Source of the DNA: Tenacibaculum gallaicum
GTDB taxonomy: Bacteria; Bacteroidota; Bacteroidia; Flavobacteriales; Flavobacteriaceae
DNA: 64,000 bases
Assembly (NCBI RefSeq): GCF_003387615.1
Contig: NZ_QUNS01000003.1
Location: 1 to 64,000 of the forward strand
Reading direction: 5' to 3'
Both the position numbers and the translations under genes were made by a program. Below the pieces are notes generated by a model. The model did not search any database, was not told where the DNA came from, and saw nothing but the letters and a program-made list of their open reading frames with translations. Positions 51,331-58,696 of this stretch are shown one piece after another. How positions within the stretch are numbered: the first letter of the stretch is position 1; the number at the start of each line of letters is the position of its first letter.

Positions 51331-52008
51331 TTAAATAGTTATTGTTTGTCCAATTTCTAAAATCATCAATTCTTTTTTTGCTTGATTAAATTTTTCTTTA
51401 GCCTCTTCTGTATTTATTTCTATTGGTGGAAAGGTATTAAAGTGACATCCTATTACTTTATCACAAATTACTAAATCGCTAGCTATGATAGCATCATCAA
51501 CTCCCATTGTAAAATTATCTCCTATTGGAAATATAGAGGCTGTTAAATTGGTTGACATCGGTATTAATTGCATATCCATTGTTACCGCTGTATCTCCTGA
51601 TATGTATAATGATTTTTCTCCTGCGGTAATTACGAACCCACCAGGTTGCCCTCCATAGCTTCCATCTGCAAACGAAGAGGTATGAATTGCGTTTACATAT
51701 TTGGCTGAAAAGGTATCATTAGTATAAGTACCTCCATGATTTACTGAGTGTCCTTTAAGTTTTTTTACTTCATAATAAGTTACAATCTCATAATTTGAAA
51801 CAATTATAGCTCCAGTTCTTTCTGCAATACGCTCTACATCTAATACATGATCTTGATGTGCATGCGTAAGTAAAATATAATCTGCTTTTACTTGATCTAC
51901 GTCTATATTTGAAGCTAAAGGGTTTCCTGTAATAAAAGGGTCAATTAGTACGTGTGTTCCGTTAATTTCAATTCCAAAACATGCATGACCATAAAAAGTG
52001 ATTTTCAT
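51331..52008 (-). CDS. Metallo-beta-lactamase-fold hydrolase (UPF0173 type)
   Basis: The 225-residue protein carries MBL metal motifs: YGHACFGIEINGTHVLIDPFI (residues 5-25), LTHAHQDHVLDVERIA (HxHxDH, about 47-62), GGQPGGFVI and YISGDTAVTMDM (about 134-145), then IGCHFNTFPPI. This matches metal-dependent hydrolases of the UPF0173 group. Its place inside the menaquinone cluster of Bacteroidota is recurrent, but its substrate is unknown; a thioesterase-like step is conceivable (inference). Confidence 0.9.
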   Translation of the reverse strand: MKITFYGHACFGIEINGTHVLIDPFITGNPLASNIDVDQVKADYILLTHAHQDHVLDVERIAERTGAIIVSNYEIVTYYEVKKLKGHSVNHGGTYTNDTFSAKYVNAIHTSSFADGSYGGQPGGFVITAGEKSLYISGDTAVTMDMQLIPMSTNLTASIFPIGDNFTMGVDDAIIASDLVICDKVIGCHFNTFPPIEINTEEAKEKFNQAKKELMILEIGQTITI

Positions 52009-52033
52009 AAACTGATTTTTTTTGTTAGTAAAA

Positions 52034-52948
52034 TTACAAAATTTGACCTAGTCCAAATAAAATTGAAAATAAAAAGGTGCTCAGCGCTACTTTTTTAAGT
52101 TCAGCATCTAACAATGCTTCTTCTTTATTTTTATACACAAAAAATAGGTGTTTTACTAGAGGAATATAGGCTATGACAAACAAGAATTGATATGGTGATT
52201 GAAACTTGATTACCGTATACAATAGTGCAAATATAAAAGACACTACAATTAGAAAGTAATGATACAGTTTTGCAGACTCTGCTCCCATTTTTACAACTAG
52301 TGTGTTTTTTCCTGATTTAGCATCGTTTTCTCTATCTCGCATATTGTTTAAATTTAATACTGCAGTACTTAATAGTCCAACAGTGATTGCTGGCAAGAAA
52401 ACAATAAAGTTTAGTTGTTTAGTGTATAAAAAGTAGGTTCCTGCTACTGCTAATAATCCGAAGAAAACAAAAACAAAAACATCTCCAAACCCGCTATAAC
52501 CATAGGCTGATTTCCCTACGGTATATTTTATAGCAGCAACAATAGAGGCTATTCCTAATCCGAAGAAAATTACCGAGTATAAAAAATCATCTTTTCCAAA
52601 AGAAACATAAATCAATAGCAGTGCAATAACCAATGTAATGATTCCTGTTACTAACATCGCATTTTTCATTTGCCTTGGGGTAATAACTCCAGACGACACC
52701 ATGCGTGCTTCTCCATCTCTATTATCGTCAGTTCCCTTTATACCATCTCCATAATCATTCGCAAAATTAGATAATACCTGAAAACCGATTGTTGTGAGTA
52801 TTGCTAACCAAAAAATCGGAGATTCTAATAAGCTTATCGTACTGTCTGCATACAATACGCTATTAAATCCTAAAAATGCTCCAACAATAATGCCTGAGAC
52901 GGACAACGGTAAGGTGCGTAAACGTGCTGCTTTTATATAGTTTTTCAT
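52034..52948 (-). CDS. menA: 1,4-Dihydroxy-2-naphthoate prenyltransferase
   Basis: The 304-residue UbiA-type membrane enzyme attaches the prenyl tail in menaquinone synthesis. It begins MKNYIKAARLRTLPLSVSGIIVGAF and carries the first Asp-rich motif NFANDYGDGIKGTDDNRDGE (about 64-83) and the second in NLNNMRDRENDAKSGKNTL (about 200-218), with about eight membrane helices. The start at 52948 is chosen because a TATCTTTG promoter box (52966-52973) and a terminator (52989-53017) lie upstream; an earlier in-frame codon would be ahead of that promoter. It leads the men cluster. Confidence 0.93.
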   Translation of the reverse strand: MKNYIKAARLRTLPLSVSGIIVGAFLGFNSVLYADSTISLLESPIFWLAILTTIGFQVLSNFANDYGDGIKGTDDNRDGEARMVSSGVITPRQMKNAMLVTGIITLVIALLLIYVSFGKDDFLYSVIFFGLGIASIVAAIKYTVGKSAYGYSGFGDVFVFVFFGLLAVAGTYFLYTKQLNFIVFLPAITVGLLSTAVLNLNNMRDRENDAKSGKNTLVVKMGAESAKLYHYFLIVVSFIFALLYTVIKFQSPYQFLFVIAYIPLVKHLFFVYKNKEEALLDAELKKVALSTFLFSILFGLGQIL

Positions 52949-52965
52949 TGAAATAATATGATTTC

Positions 52966-52973
52966 CAAAGATA
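52966..52973 (-). promoter_or_regulatory. Promoter -7 box of the menA-menC-menE cluster
   Basis: The reverse strand reads TATCTTTG, 17 bp before the menA ATG and behind the terminator at 52989-53017. Confidence 0.6.
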
Positions 52974-52988
52974 AGTTTTTTAGACATA

Positions 52989-53017
52989 AAAAAAGGAAAG
53001 CTCAGCTTTCCTTTTTT
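52989..53017 (-). terminator. Terminator between a lipoprotein gene and menA
   Basis: A 14-bp stem AAAAAAGGAAAGCT/AGCTTTCCTTTTTT with a single-base centre lies 19 bp after the lipoprotein stop. Confidence 0.85.
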
Positions 53018-53036
53018 CTTAAAGTATATGAGTAGT

Positions 53037-53441
53037 TTACTTATTTACTACAGCATCAAAACCTACTTTTGTTCCAGGTTTATCTATAAAATATTCTTTT
53101 TTATCCACCAAAACGTTATCTCTGAGTATTTCCATTGTTATTGTATAAACACTAAAATTATCTGTAGCTTTATCTTCGTATTCAAAAGCTAAGTTAGCTG
53201 CAAAGTTGATTTCATCTGTATAAGATTTCTTGTAAGGAAAAACATTAGTTGTTGTAGTGTTATCATACTTAAAGAAACCTGATTCTAGAAAAACAGTTTT
53301 AATTCTTCCATTATTATCATTACTCGTACTTGTAATATTAAATGTTATTGTTGAAACCGCTCCATTTCCGTCAAGAGAGAAATCAGTATCATCACATGAC
53401 GTTAATAAAACTAAGCATAAAAAGGTAAAAAGGTATCTCAT
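53037..53441 (-). CDS. Small lipoprotein, paralogue 1
   Basis: The 134-residue product has the signal MRYLFTFLCLVLLTSC (lipobox LTSC). The mature part is beta-rich: FPYKKSYTDEINFAANLAFEYEDKATDNFSVYTITMEILRDNVLVDKKEYFIDKP. It is related to the neighbouring lipoprotein at 53592-54041 in the PYxKxxxxEixxxxxxxFxY pattern and the following strand order, so the two look like an old tandem duplication. Function unknown. Confidence 0.7.
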   Translation of the reverse strand: MRYLFTFLCLVLLTSCDDTDFSLDGNGAVSTITFNITSTSNDNNGRIKTVFLESGFFKYDNTTTTNVFPYKKSYTDEINFAANLAFEYEDKATDNFSVYTITMEILRDNVLVDKKEYFIDKPGTKVGFDAVVNK

Positions 53442-53486
53442 TCTTTTATTTTTTTGAATTATTTTTCACAAACTTACTACAAAGAA

Positions 53487-53516
53487 AAAAGTGTACTACT
53501 CTCGTAATACACTTTT
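53487..53516 (-). terminator. Terminator after lipoprotein paralogue 2
   Basis: Arms AAAAGTGTACTAC and GTAATACACTTTT pair on the reverse-strand transcript with one G-U pair. Confidence 0.7.
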
Positions 53517-53591
53517 AAGAAAACTTTATATTTATAGGTAACAAATCTATTCTTTTTAAGAAAAATTTAGAGATAGAATTAAAGGAAAGTA

Positions 53592-54041
53592 TTAGTCTTC
53601 AAAGTATTCTTTAAAATCAAATGAAATACTTGCGGTATCATCTGGTTTAGCTATTGCTTTAGTAGTCTCTACTTTTAACTCCCCCTCTACAAACATTTTT
53701 AAGGTAACATCATATGCTACAAAAGATTCATATTCTGCTATTGATTCTAAAACTGTTCTATCCTGATAAGAAAAAGTAGCCTTTGTATAATAGCTCACCT
53801 CCTGATTTATAGTTTTATCATAAGGTAAATTAGCATTTCCTTCACTTTTACTATAAAAACTTATTTCTCCAATAGAACCATCATTTATTTCTTTTATTAA
53901 AATGGAGTTGTGTTGTTCTTCAGTTGCTACTACAAACCTTACATCGAGATTTAATGGTTCTTTTTCCCAAGGTTCTGTATTTTTTGTACAAGAGTTTAAT
54001 ACTAAAGTTGCCACAACTAAATAAAGTAGTTTTTTCATCAT
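53592..54041 (-). CDS. Small lipoprotein, paralogue 2
   Basis: The 149-residue product has the signal MMKKLLYLVVATLVLNSC (lipobox LNSC). The mature part has LPYDKTINQEVSYYTKATFSYQDRTVLESIAEYESFVAYDVTLKMFVEGELKVETTKAI, which follows the same strand order as the lipoprotein at 53037-53441. It ends in an acidic tail (DFKEYFED). Both genes have their own terminators. Function unknown. Confidence 0.7.
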   Translation of the reverse strand: MMKKLLYLVVATLVLNSCTKNTEPWEKEPLNLDVRFVVATEEQHNSILIKEINDGSIGEISFYSKSEGNANLPYDKTINQEVSYYTKATFSYQDRTVLESIAEYESFVAYDVTLKMFVEGELKVETTKAIAKPDDTASISFDFKEYFED

Positions 54042-54091
54042 AATTATTTTTTGAGTTAGACTTTATCTTTTTTCAATTTTTATGCCAAAAA

Positions 54092-54120
54092 AAAGCGTAT
54101 TACAAAATGTAACACGCTTT
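54092..54120 (-). terminator. Terminator of the Fe-S oxidoreductase gene pair
   Basis: Arms AAAGCGTATTAC and GTAACACGCTTT pair on the reverse-strand transcript with one G-U pair, 26 bp after the stop at 54146. Confidence 0.75.
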
Positions 54121-54145
54121 CTTACCACTAAATATTTTATTTAAC

Positions 54146-54925
54146 TTATAGGTTATTAGCTTCCGCAATTAACTCTGCAATATCTTTTACTTGTATTTGC
54201 GATTCTTTTTCTTTGAATTTTACACCATCAGTCATCATTGTATTACAGTAAGGGCATCCAGTAGCTATAATTTGTGGATTCGTTTCTAGTGCATCTTCTG
54301 TACGTAACACATTGATATCTTTATCTCCTTTTTCTGGTTCTTTAAACATTTGTGCTCCTCCAGCACCACAACATAATGCCGTTGATTTATGACGTTTCAT
54401 CTCAGTCATCTTAACCCCTAAACGACGAATTAATTCACGTGGACTTTCATATACATCATTTGCGCGACCTAAATAACATGGATCGTGATATGTTAAACGT
54501 TTTCCATTTAAGTTTTCATCTTCGATGATTAAACGCCCTTCTTTGATTAACTTGCTTATATATTGTGTATGGTGATACACTTTATACTTCCCTCCTAATT
54601 CTGAATATTCATTTTTAAGTGTATTGAATGAATGCGGATCACACGTAACAATCGTTTTTACTTCGTAAGCATTTAAAACTTCAATGTTAGTAACAGCTTG
54701 CATTTGAAATAAAAATTCATTTCCTGCTCGCTTAGCTGCATCTCCTGTTGAGCTTTCTTCTATACCTAATACTGCAAAATCAACTCCTGCTTGTTGTAAT
54801 ATTTTTACGAAGGCTCTTGTTATTTTTTTTGCTCTATCATCGTAACTCCCTGCAGCTCCTACCCAAAACAACACTTCTGGTTGTTTTCCTTGAGCCATCA
54901 TTTCTGCCATTGTTGGTACTACCAT
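54146..54925 (-). CDS. Heterodisulfide-reductase-like CCG-domain protein (soluble half of an EtfD-like oxidoreductase)
   Basis: The 259-residue protein has two CCG-type cysteine motifs: a degenerate first one around VTCDPHSFNTLKNEY with YHDPCYLGRANDVYESPRELI (about 148-170), and LCCGAGGAQMF (about 190-200) with ATGCPYCNTMM (about 223-233). This is the HdrB/GlpC/LutA pattern that binds an Fe-S centre. It is encoded just after a membrane 4Fe-4S protein (54997-56316). Together they equal the fused EtfD of actinobacteria, which passes electrons from ETF or acyl-CoA dehydrogenation to menaquinone (inference). Confidence 0.88.
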   Translation of the reverse strand: MVVPTMAEMMAQGKQPEVLFWVGAAGSYDDRAKKITRAFVKILQQAGVDFAVLGIEESSTGDAAKRAGNEFLFQMQAVTNIEVLNAYEVKTIVTCDPHSFNTLKNEYSELGGKYKVYHHTQYISKLIKEGRLIIEDENLNGKRLTYHDPCYLGRANDVYESPRELIRRLGVKMTEMKRHKSTALCCGAGGAQMFKEPEKGDKDINVLRTEDALETNPQIIATGCPYCNTMMTDGVKFKEKESQIQVKDIAELIAEANNL

Positions 54926-54940
54926 AAATTGTGATTTTTT

Positions 54941-54989
54941 GAATTATAACTTACGATTTATTACTTATTCGTAGTTCATAATTAGTCAT
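54941..54989. repeat. Seven degenerate heptamers between the two Fe-S oxidoreductase genes
   Basis: Consecutive 7-mers GAATTAT, AACTTAC, GATTTAT, TACTTAT, TCGTAGT, TCATAAT and TAGTCAT share T at position 4, A or C at position 2 and T or C at position 7. The array fills most of the 71-bp gap between the genes. Confidence 0.5.
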
Positions 54990-54996
54990 TAAAAAA

Positions 54997-56316
54997 TTAT
55001 TCTTCGTCTTTCCAGTTTAATCTATCCATTTGACTATACTGCCAAGGTGCTCCGTTATTTTCAATATTGGTCATCATCATATTTAACTCTTGCGGAGCTG
55101 CTGATTCTTCCATTACTAAATAACGACGCATATCCATAATAATGGATAATGGATCGATACCAATAGGACATTCTTGTACACAAGCATTACAACTTGTACA
55201 TGCCCATAATTCTTCTGGAGTAATATAATCGTTTAACAACTGCTTACCATCATCTTTAAACTCTCCTCCATTGGCATCAATATTTTTTCCTACTTCTTCT
55301 AAACGATCACGTGTTTTCATCATGATAGCACGTGGAGACAATTCTTTTCCTGTTAAGTTTGCAGGACAAGATGATGTACAACGCCCACACTCAGTACACG
55401 TATAAGCATTCATCAACTGTACCCAATTTAAATCGGTTACATCCGATGCTCCAAATTTCTCTGGTTCTCCTTCGTCCTCTCCTTCTTCAGGCATTGCATA
55501 CGGATCAGCATCTGGGTCCATCATCATTTTTACTTCTTTTGTTACTGCTTCAAGGTTGTTAAACTGTCCTTTTGGTTTTAAGCTTGCAAAAAACGTATTT
55601 GGAAAAGCTAACAAGATATGCAAGTGCTTAGAATAGTATAAATAATTTAAGAAAATCAAAATTCCTACAATATGTAACCACCAAGCTGTTTTTTCGATAG
55701 TATGTAATGCTTCTGGCGAATATCCGTCGAACCAAGGCGCTATAAACTGTGATACTACATTTCCTACTCCTGCTTCTTGAAAAGGAACATCTGTTGCATT
55801 CATTACTAAGAATAAGGTCATTAATACCATTTCAAAATATAAAATGATATTACCATCATTTTTAGGCCAGCCTTCCATTTCTTTGTTCCAAAAACGTTTT
55901 ACTTTTTCAATATTTCTACGGAACCAAAAAATTGTTACTGCCACAAACACTAGCAACGCTAACACTTCGAAATTACCAATTAAGAATCCGTATAAAGTAT
56001 CTCCTATAATTGGTTGAAAAACACGGTGGGTACCTAATAATCCATCAATAACAATTTCTAACATTTCGATATTGATTAAGATGAACCCAACATACACAAC
56101 AATATGTAAAATACCTGAAACTGGACGGCGTACCATTTTATATTGCCCTAAAGCTATTTTTGCCATATTTTTCCATCGCTCAGGTTTTCTATCTGTTCTA
56201 TCTACGTCTTTTCCTAATTTGATGTTTCGTATTAGCTTACGAACATTCATTACAAAATACCCTATACCTGCAATTAAAATAATTGCAAAAAAGAGGTTTG
56301 GCAAGTAATTCTCCAT
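54997..56316 (-). CDS. Membrane-anchored 4Fe-4S oxidoreductase (membrane half of an EtfD-like system)
   Basis: The 439-residue protein has an N-terminal part with about six membrane helices (residues 1 to about 240; PNLFFAIILIAGIGYFVMNV, SGILHIVVYVGFILINIEMLEIVIDG, similar to NarI/DsrM-type heme-binding domains) and a C-terminal part with two 4Fe-4S motifs, CTECGRCTSSCPANLTGKE (about 307-325) and CTSCNACVQECPIGIDP (about 375-391). It is followed by a separate CCG-domain gene, so the fused EtfD layout appears split over two genes. It should move electrons to or from menaquinone. Confidence 0.9.
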   Translation of the reverse strand: MENYLPNLFFAIILIAGIGYFVMNVRKLIRNIKLGKDVDRTDRKPERWKNMAKIALGQYKMVRRPVSGILHIVVYVGFILINIEMLEIVIDGLLGTHRVFQPIIGDTLYGFLIGNFEVLALLVFVAVTIFWFRRNIEKVKRFWNKEMEGWPKNDGNIILYFEMVLMTLFLVMNATDVPFQEAGVGNVVSQFIAPWFDGYSPEALHTIEKTAWWLHIVGILIFLNYLYYSKHLHILLAFPNTFFASLKPKGQFNNLEAVTKEVKMMMDPDADPYAMPEEGEDEGEPEKFGASDVTDLNWVQLMNAYTCTECGRCTSSCPANLTGKELSPRAIMMKTRDRLEEVGKNIDANGGEFKDDGKQLLNDYITPEELWACTSCNACVQECPIGIDPLSIIMDMRRYLVMEESAAPQELNMMMTNIENNGAPWQYSQMDRLNWKDEE

Positions 56317-56401
56317 TGTCTTTAATTATTTTTTACTCTATTTATACCTATTACTTCTTCAGTTTTTAAGAGATTATAGAATATTTTAGTCGTTGTTTTG
56401 T

Positions 56402-57364
56402 TTAGTTACTGCTGTTACTTTGATTATTTTCCTCGTTGTATGGTTTTGGTTTTTTACCGAATAACGAAAAATGTACAAATCGTTTTGGGTTCAATTTCAT
56501 TTCTCTTAACAATTCTTCTAATTCTTTTGATGCATTTGTTAAATTAGTGTACATCTTTTCATCAGTCATTAACTTTCCTAAAGTTCCTTTTCCTGATTTC
56601 ATGTTCGCTAGTAAACCATTAACATTTACCAAAGTTGCTTCAAGTTTTTTAACCGACTCTCCTAAATTAGTTGTTGCTAAATCTTCAGATACTTTTGAAA
56701 AATTGTCTGTAATTTTTTTTGTGTTTGCAAAGGTCGTATTTAAGTTTTCTTTATTATCTACCAACAATGTATTTACTGAGGCTAATGTCTTACGCACATC
56801 ATATATAGTACCCTCTAACCCTAAAATACTTCTATTTAAACTTTTACGAGATTTTTCATCTAATACTTGATTAAAACCTATTAATAAAGAGTCTGCTCCA
56901 ACCAGAACATTCTCTAGTTTTGCCTGAATAGGATTCAATTTTTCACCTACTGATGAAAATATATCTGATTCAACTTCTCCTTTTAAAAAGTCTCCTGATT
57001 TGGCTATTTCTCCGTCATATTTAGGAACAATTGCTAAACTTTGCCCCCCCATTAAACTTGCTGAATAAATTTTAGCAATACTGTTTTTGGAAAAATTAAA
57101 GTCAGTATCTAATGAAATCTTCACAATTAAGTTCCCCTTTTTATCTGGGTTTCCATTAAAGCGAATTTCATCTACCTTACCAACCTTTAATCCATTAATA
57201 GTTACCGAACTTGCCTCGTTAAGACCATTAATATTATTGTACTCTACAAAAAAGTGTCTTGCATTAGCACTGAACAAATCTTGTCCTTTTAAGAAGTTAT
57301 ACCCCCAAATAAACAGTGCAATAATAACTACAGCAACAATTCCTGTTTTTAGTTCTTTAGACAT
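56402..57364 (-). CDS. MlaD-family (MCE) lipid-transport protein
   Basis: The 320-residue protein has one N-terminal membrane helix (TGIVAVVIIALFIWGYNFL) and an MCE domain (about 38-115): HFFVEYNNINGLNEASSVTINGLKVGKVDEIRF, SLMGGQSLAIVPKY. A long C-terminal coiled region follows (NTLLVDNKENLNTTFANTKKITDNFSKVSEDL, LEATLVNVNGLLANMKSGKGTLGKLM). It should bind phospholipids as the periplasmic subunit of an Mla-type transporter. It lies 65 bp after the amidase and 85 bp before the Fe-S protein gene; the ABC partners are not in the window. Confidence 0.92.
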   Translation of the reverse strand: MSKELKTGIVAVVIIALFIWGYNFLKGQDLFSANARHFFVEYNNINGLNEASSVTINGLKVGKVDEIRFNGNPDKKGNLIVKISLDTDFNFSKNSIAKIYSASLMGGQSLAIVPKYDGEIAKSGDFLKGEVESDIFSSVGEKLNPIQAKLENVLVGADSLLIGFNQVLDEKSRKSLNRSILGLEGTIYDVRKTLASVNTLLVDNKENLNTTFANTKKITDNFSKVSEDLATTNLGESVKKLEATLVNVNGLLANMKSGKGTLGKLMTDEKMYTNLTNASKELEELLREMKLNPKRFVHFSLFGKKPKPYNEENNQSNSSN

Positions 57365-57429
57365 AAAATATATTTATACGAGCGAAAATAATAATAATTT
57401 TGCGAGTATAAATATAGAATACCTCTAAA

Positions 57430-58605
57430 TTAACGGTTTTTCAATGCTTCTTTAATTGAAATTCTTTTTCCATTTTTAAAAGCTACCACCCAAGCATCTT
57501 TATATCCTTTGCTTCTTACTTTTGGTAAAACCTTTTTTATTCCTACCAAACTTGATGAGTTTCCATAGTAATATTTATAGTAATTATCTATAAATAAAGA
57601 CTCAACATTTTCTAATCCTTTAAAACTGTTTGTTGATAATTTTTTTCTTGATGCAGCTATTTGTACTCTAAACACAACACCTGTTGATACTAATGTTGGT
57701 GATGTTTTTTCTTTTTTGACAATTTGCTTAAGTTTCTCTTTTTTTATAACTGGGGTAGGAACTTCCTCTTCCACTAATGGTGCATTAACTGTTAAGGTTT
57801 CGCTAATTGTATTTAACTTTAATCGTTCAAAGTACTTTCTTATTGCTTGAGCTATTGACTTTGCCATTCTAATCTGCCCTTTTCTAGAGTTTAGAAATTT
57901 ACCTTCATTTTTATTAGTCAAAAAACCTAACTCGATTAAAACACTCGGCATAACTGTTTCTCTTAGTACTAAAAAATTTGCTTGTTTTACCTTTCTATTA
58001 TTTCTTTTTATTGCCACAAAATTATTTTGAACTATACCTGCAACTCCTAAACTATTTTCTAAGTTTTCTTCTTGAAGTACAGACAAACCAATTACTGATT
58101 CTGGTGAGTTCGGATCATAATCATAATTCTGTTTATAATTATCCTCTAATAAAATTACCGAGTTCTCTTTTTTAGCTATTTCTAGGTTTTCTTTATTTCC
58201 ACTTAAACCTAAAACAAAAGTACTTGCCCCATGCGGATCTGATCTCCTAAAAGCATCACAGTGAATAGATACAAATAAATCTGCTTTTTTATCATTTGCT
58301 ATTTTAGCTCGGTTGTGCAACTCCACAAAAACATCTTTTTTGCGAGTATAAACTACTTGTATATCTTTTGAAGTTAACAACTCCTTACCTACATCTAATG
58401 CTACTTTTAAGGCTATGTTTTTTTCTCTAAAGCCATTCCCTAAGTTCCCAGGGTCTTTTCCTCCATGACCAGCATCTAGAACAACAGTATATTTTTTTTG
58501 AGCTGAAACCGATAATATTCCCCCATACAAAACAGTAAAAAAGGATAGAATGATTAAGCTTACTTTTGAGATATTATATTTACGGAAATTTAAGAATTGC
58601 ATCAA
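57430..58605 (-). CDS. N-acetylmuramoyl-L-alanine amidase (AmiC-like) with a SPOR-like C-terminus
   Basis: The 391-residue exported enzyme starts with a signal segment (VSLIILSFFTVLYGGILSVSAQ) and has an Amidase_3 domain: VVLDAGHGGKDPGN (zinc His, about 41-54), NIALKVALDVGKELL, VFVELHNRAKIAN, LFVSIHCDAFRRSDPHG (zinc His, about 111-127) and VLIELGFLTNKNEGK with the catalytic Glu (about 223). The end (VFRVQIAASRKKLS...YYKYYYGNSSS...DAWVVAFKNGKRI) looks like a SPOR-type peptidoglycan-binding fold. It should split septal peptidoglycan. It diverges from lptD and leads an amidase-MlaD gene pair. Confidence 0.92.
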   Translation of the reverse strand: MMQFLNFRKYNISKVSLIILSFFTVLYGGILSVSAQKKYTVVLDAGHGGKDPGNLGNGFREKNIALKVALDVGKELLTSKDIQVVYTRKKDVFVELHNRAKIANDKKADLFVSIHCDAFRRSDPHGASTFVLGLSGNKENLEIAKKENSVILLEDNYKQNYDYDPNSPESVIGLSVLQEENLENSLGVAGIVQNNFVAIKRNNRKVKQANFLVLRETVMPSVLIELGFLTNKNEGKFLNSRKGQIRMAKSIAQAIRKYFERLKLNTISETLTVNAPLVEEEVPTPVIKKEKLKQIVKKEKTSPTLVSTGVVFRVQIAASRKKLSTNSFKGLENVESLFIDNYYKYYYGNSSSLVGIKKVLPKVRSKGYKDAWVVAFKNGKRISIKEALKNR

Positions 58606-58696
58606 TAAAATTTAACTATTTTTGGTTTTTAAAATATAGGCATTCAAATAACACGCCAAAGTTTTTAAATATAACACAAAAATAGTATTAATAATA

